Source: JALEFZ01 sp964564415
GTDB lineage: Bacteria > Bacteroidota > Bacteroidia > J057
NCBI GenBank assembly: GCA_964564415.1
Contig: CAZMAV010000002.1
Coordinates: 304,779-368,778 of the forward strand
Direction of reading: 5' to 3'
Length of the DNA stretch: 64,000 nt
The notes under the pieces are model-generated. The model did not search any database and was not told where the DNA came from. It worked only from the letters and a program-made list of their open reading frames with translations. The position numbers and the translations under genes are program-made. Positions 62,817-64,000 of the stretch are shown here, piece after piece. Each line of letters opens with the position of its first letter. The first letter of the stretch is position 1.

Positions 62817-63995
62817 ATGGAAGCATATATCGTAACAGGACTGCGAACCGCAGTCGGAAAAGCAAATAAGGGCGGATTCAAAAATGTCCGTTCAGATGAT
62901 CTCGGAGCCCGGGTGATCAAAGCCCTGCTCGAGAATGTCCCTCAGCTTGACCCCAGCCGGGTCGACGACCTTATCGTAGGTTGTGCAGTACCCGAAGCCG
63001 AACAAGGCATGCAGATTGGCCGCATGATCTCCCTCATGTCCCTCCCACAAAATGTATCCGGCGTTACTGTCAATCGATATTGTGGGTCGGGAATAGAAAC
63101 CGTTGCCATGGGGGTGGCCAAAGTAAAAGCAGGAATGGCAGATTGCATCATCGCGGGAGGAATCGAGTCTATGTCTATGGTTCCCATGTTGGGGCATAAG
63201 GTTGCGCTCAACTACAAGGTCGCTACTGAGCATCCCGATTGGTACCTTTCGATGGGGCTTACTGCCGAAGAAGTAGCAGCCGATTACAAGATTTCCCGTG
63301 AGGACATGGATGAGTTTTCCTACAATTCTCACATGAAGGCCCTCAATGCGATCGAAAGTGGTTACTTCAACGATCAGATCGTCCCCATAGATGTGGAAGA
63401 TGTCTACGTGGACGAAGCAGGAAACCGGCAGGTGAGGAAGTACACCGTAGGCATGGATGAAGGACCCCGACGGGATACCAGCCTGGAAGTCCTGGCCAAG
63501 CTTCGCCCCGTATTCAGAAACAATGGATCTGTAACGGCGGGGAATTCATCTCAGACCTCTGATGGGGCTGCCTTTATGATGATCATGTCTGAGCGCATGG
63601 TAAAGGAATTGGGAATAGAGCCTCGCGCTCGCCTGCTGGGCTATGCTACCGAAGGTATTGATCCGAGAATCATGGGCATGGGACCCATCAAGGCTGTGCC
63701 CAAGGTCCTCAAGCAGACTGGGATGTCCTTGAATGACATCGACATGATAGAACTGAATGAGGCTTTTGCTTCTCAGTCCCTGGGAGTTATCCGTGAATTG
63801 GACGTCGATCCCAATATCGTCAATGTCAATGGCGGGGCCATCGCACTGGGCCATCCTCTGGGATGTACAGGTGCTAAACTCAGTACCCAATTGATCAATG
63901 AAATGGAGCGACAAAATAAAAAATACGGCATCGTAACTGCCTGTGTAGGTGGAGGTCAGGGGGTAGCCGGAATTTACGAGTCCCTGGCAAACTGA
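62817..63995 (+). CDS. fadA: Acetyl-CoA acyltransferase (thiolase)
   Basis: Cleaves 3-ketoacyl-CoA with CoA in the last step of beta-oxidation. 392 residues. Catalytic Cys in VTVNRYCGSGIETVAMG, a His in NGGAIALGHPLGCTGAK and a second Cys in GIVTACVGGGQGVAGIYE. Also SMVPM and MIELNEAFASQSLGVIREL. Complete: the stop codon is at 63993-63995, five bases before the window ends. Lies directly behind fadN and is probably co-transcribed with it; the acyl-CoA dehydrogenase is probably next, outside the window. Confidence 0.96.
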   Translation: MEAYIVTGLRTAVGKANKGGFKNVRSDDLGARVIKALLENVPQLDPSRVDDLIVGCAVPEAEQGMQIGRMISLMSLPQNVSGVTVNRYCGSGIETVAMGVAKVKAGMADCIIAGGIESMSMVPMLGHKVALNYKVATEHPDWYLSMGLTAEEVAADYKISREDMDEFSYNSHMKALNAIESGYFNDQIVPIDVEDVYVDEAGNRQVRKYTVGMDEGPRRDTSLEVLAKLRPVFRNNGSVTAGNSSQTSDGAAFMMIMSERMVKELGIEPRARLLGYATEGIDPRIMGMGPIKAVPKVLKQTGMSLNDIDMIELNEAFASQSLGVIRELDVDPNIVNVNGGAIALGHPLGCTGAKLSTQLINEMERQNKKYGIVTACVGGGQGVAGIYESLAN

Positions 63996-64000
63996 TCCTG

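Noticed and set aside
1..64000. tRNA, rRNA, tmRNA, RNase P RNA or CRISPR arrays
   Set aside because: I read the intergenic stretches for conserved T-loop, rRNA and direct-repeat patterns and saw none; a covariance scan was not possible.

Overview
The window looks like a draft chromosome scaffold from a marine or sewage-type Bacteroidota, most likely a Saprospirales/Lewinella-like lineage. The clues are two secreted proteins with type IX secretion (T9SS) type A C-terminal signals, a PorV/PorQ-family protein beside a gingipain-type C25 protease of the PorU2 kind, several promoter boxes of the Bacteroidota form TAnnTTTG, IS1-type remnants, and coding sequence of about 50% GC. One run of exactly 100 N (13515-13614) is an assembly gap. 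No rRNA, tRNA or CRISPR array was seen.

Layout. 1-8.7 kb: the end of a membrane protein, metG, an acyl-ACP thioesterase, an IS1-like remnant, an intergenic region holding a likely small RNA gene, a fused fumC-gcvT reading frame, a lipoprotein and recX. 8.7-12.4 kb: a PKD lipoprotein, then an AT-rich intergenic region with five DnaA-box-like sites (candidate replication origin or DnaA-controlled region), then ddl and recR. 12.4-18.1 kb is decayed: a frameshifted SDR remnant, a very long T9SS cargo protein interrupted by the gap, a second truncated IS1-like copy, a truncated peptidase-like gene and a YdeI-family remnant. 18.2-25.4 kb: a bacterial ionotropic glutamate-receptor-type channel, a DUF2461 protein, an Fe-S (6-4) photolyase-type protein, an SRPBCC-like protein, an NAD(P)-binding protein divergent from an HxlR regulator, a glycosyltransferase and an unknown tail-anchored protein.

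25.4-41.8 kb: a possible structured RNA, a TonB-like protein and its TonB-box-less paralogue, an FKBP isomerase, trxB, a TPR histidine kinase with its LytTR response regulator, a PQQ-propeller protein, a compositionally mosaic T9SS cargo protein, cysQ, a bifunctional phytol-kinase/DUF92-like membrane protein, superoxide dismutase, folD and a low-molecular-weight phosphatase. 41.9-54.9 kb: two tandem POT peptide transporters, a conserved hypothetical, the PorV/PorQ-like and PorU2-like pair, and a GT-C glycosyltransferase. 54.9-64 kb: glyS, the mnmH-selD selenouridine pair, an M15 peptidase with an EF-hand-like loop, a small MBOAT-like protein, and the beta-oxidation pair fadN-fadA.

The most unusual items are: (1) a promoter-to-terminator RNA unit at 4524-4835 (minus strand) that carries a 19-codon ORF behind an almost perfect Shine-Dalgarno sequence, which is striking in a phylum that rarely uses one; (2) the DnaA-box cluster at 10376-10605; (3) the fusion of two isoprenoid-alcohol kinase families; (4) the PorV/PorQ-PorU2 pair; and (5) a T9SS cargo gene whose GC-rich passenger is joined to a host-like tail.
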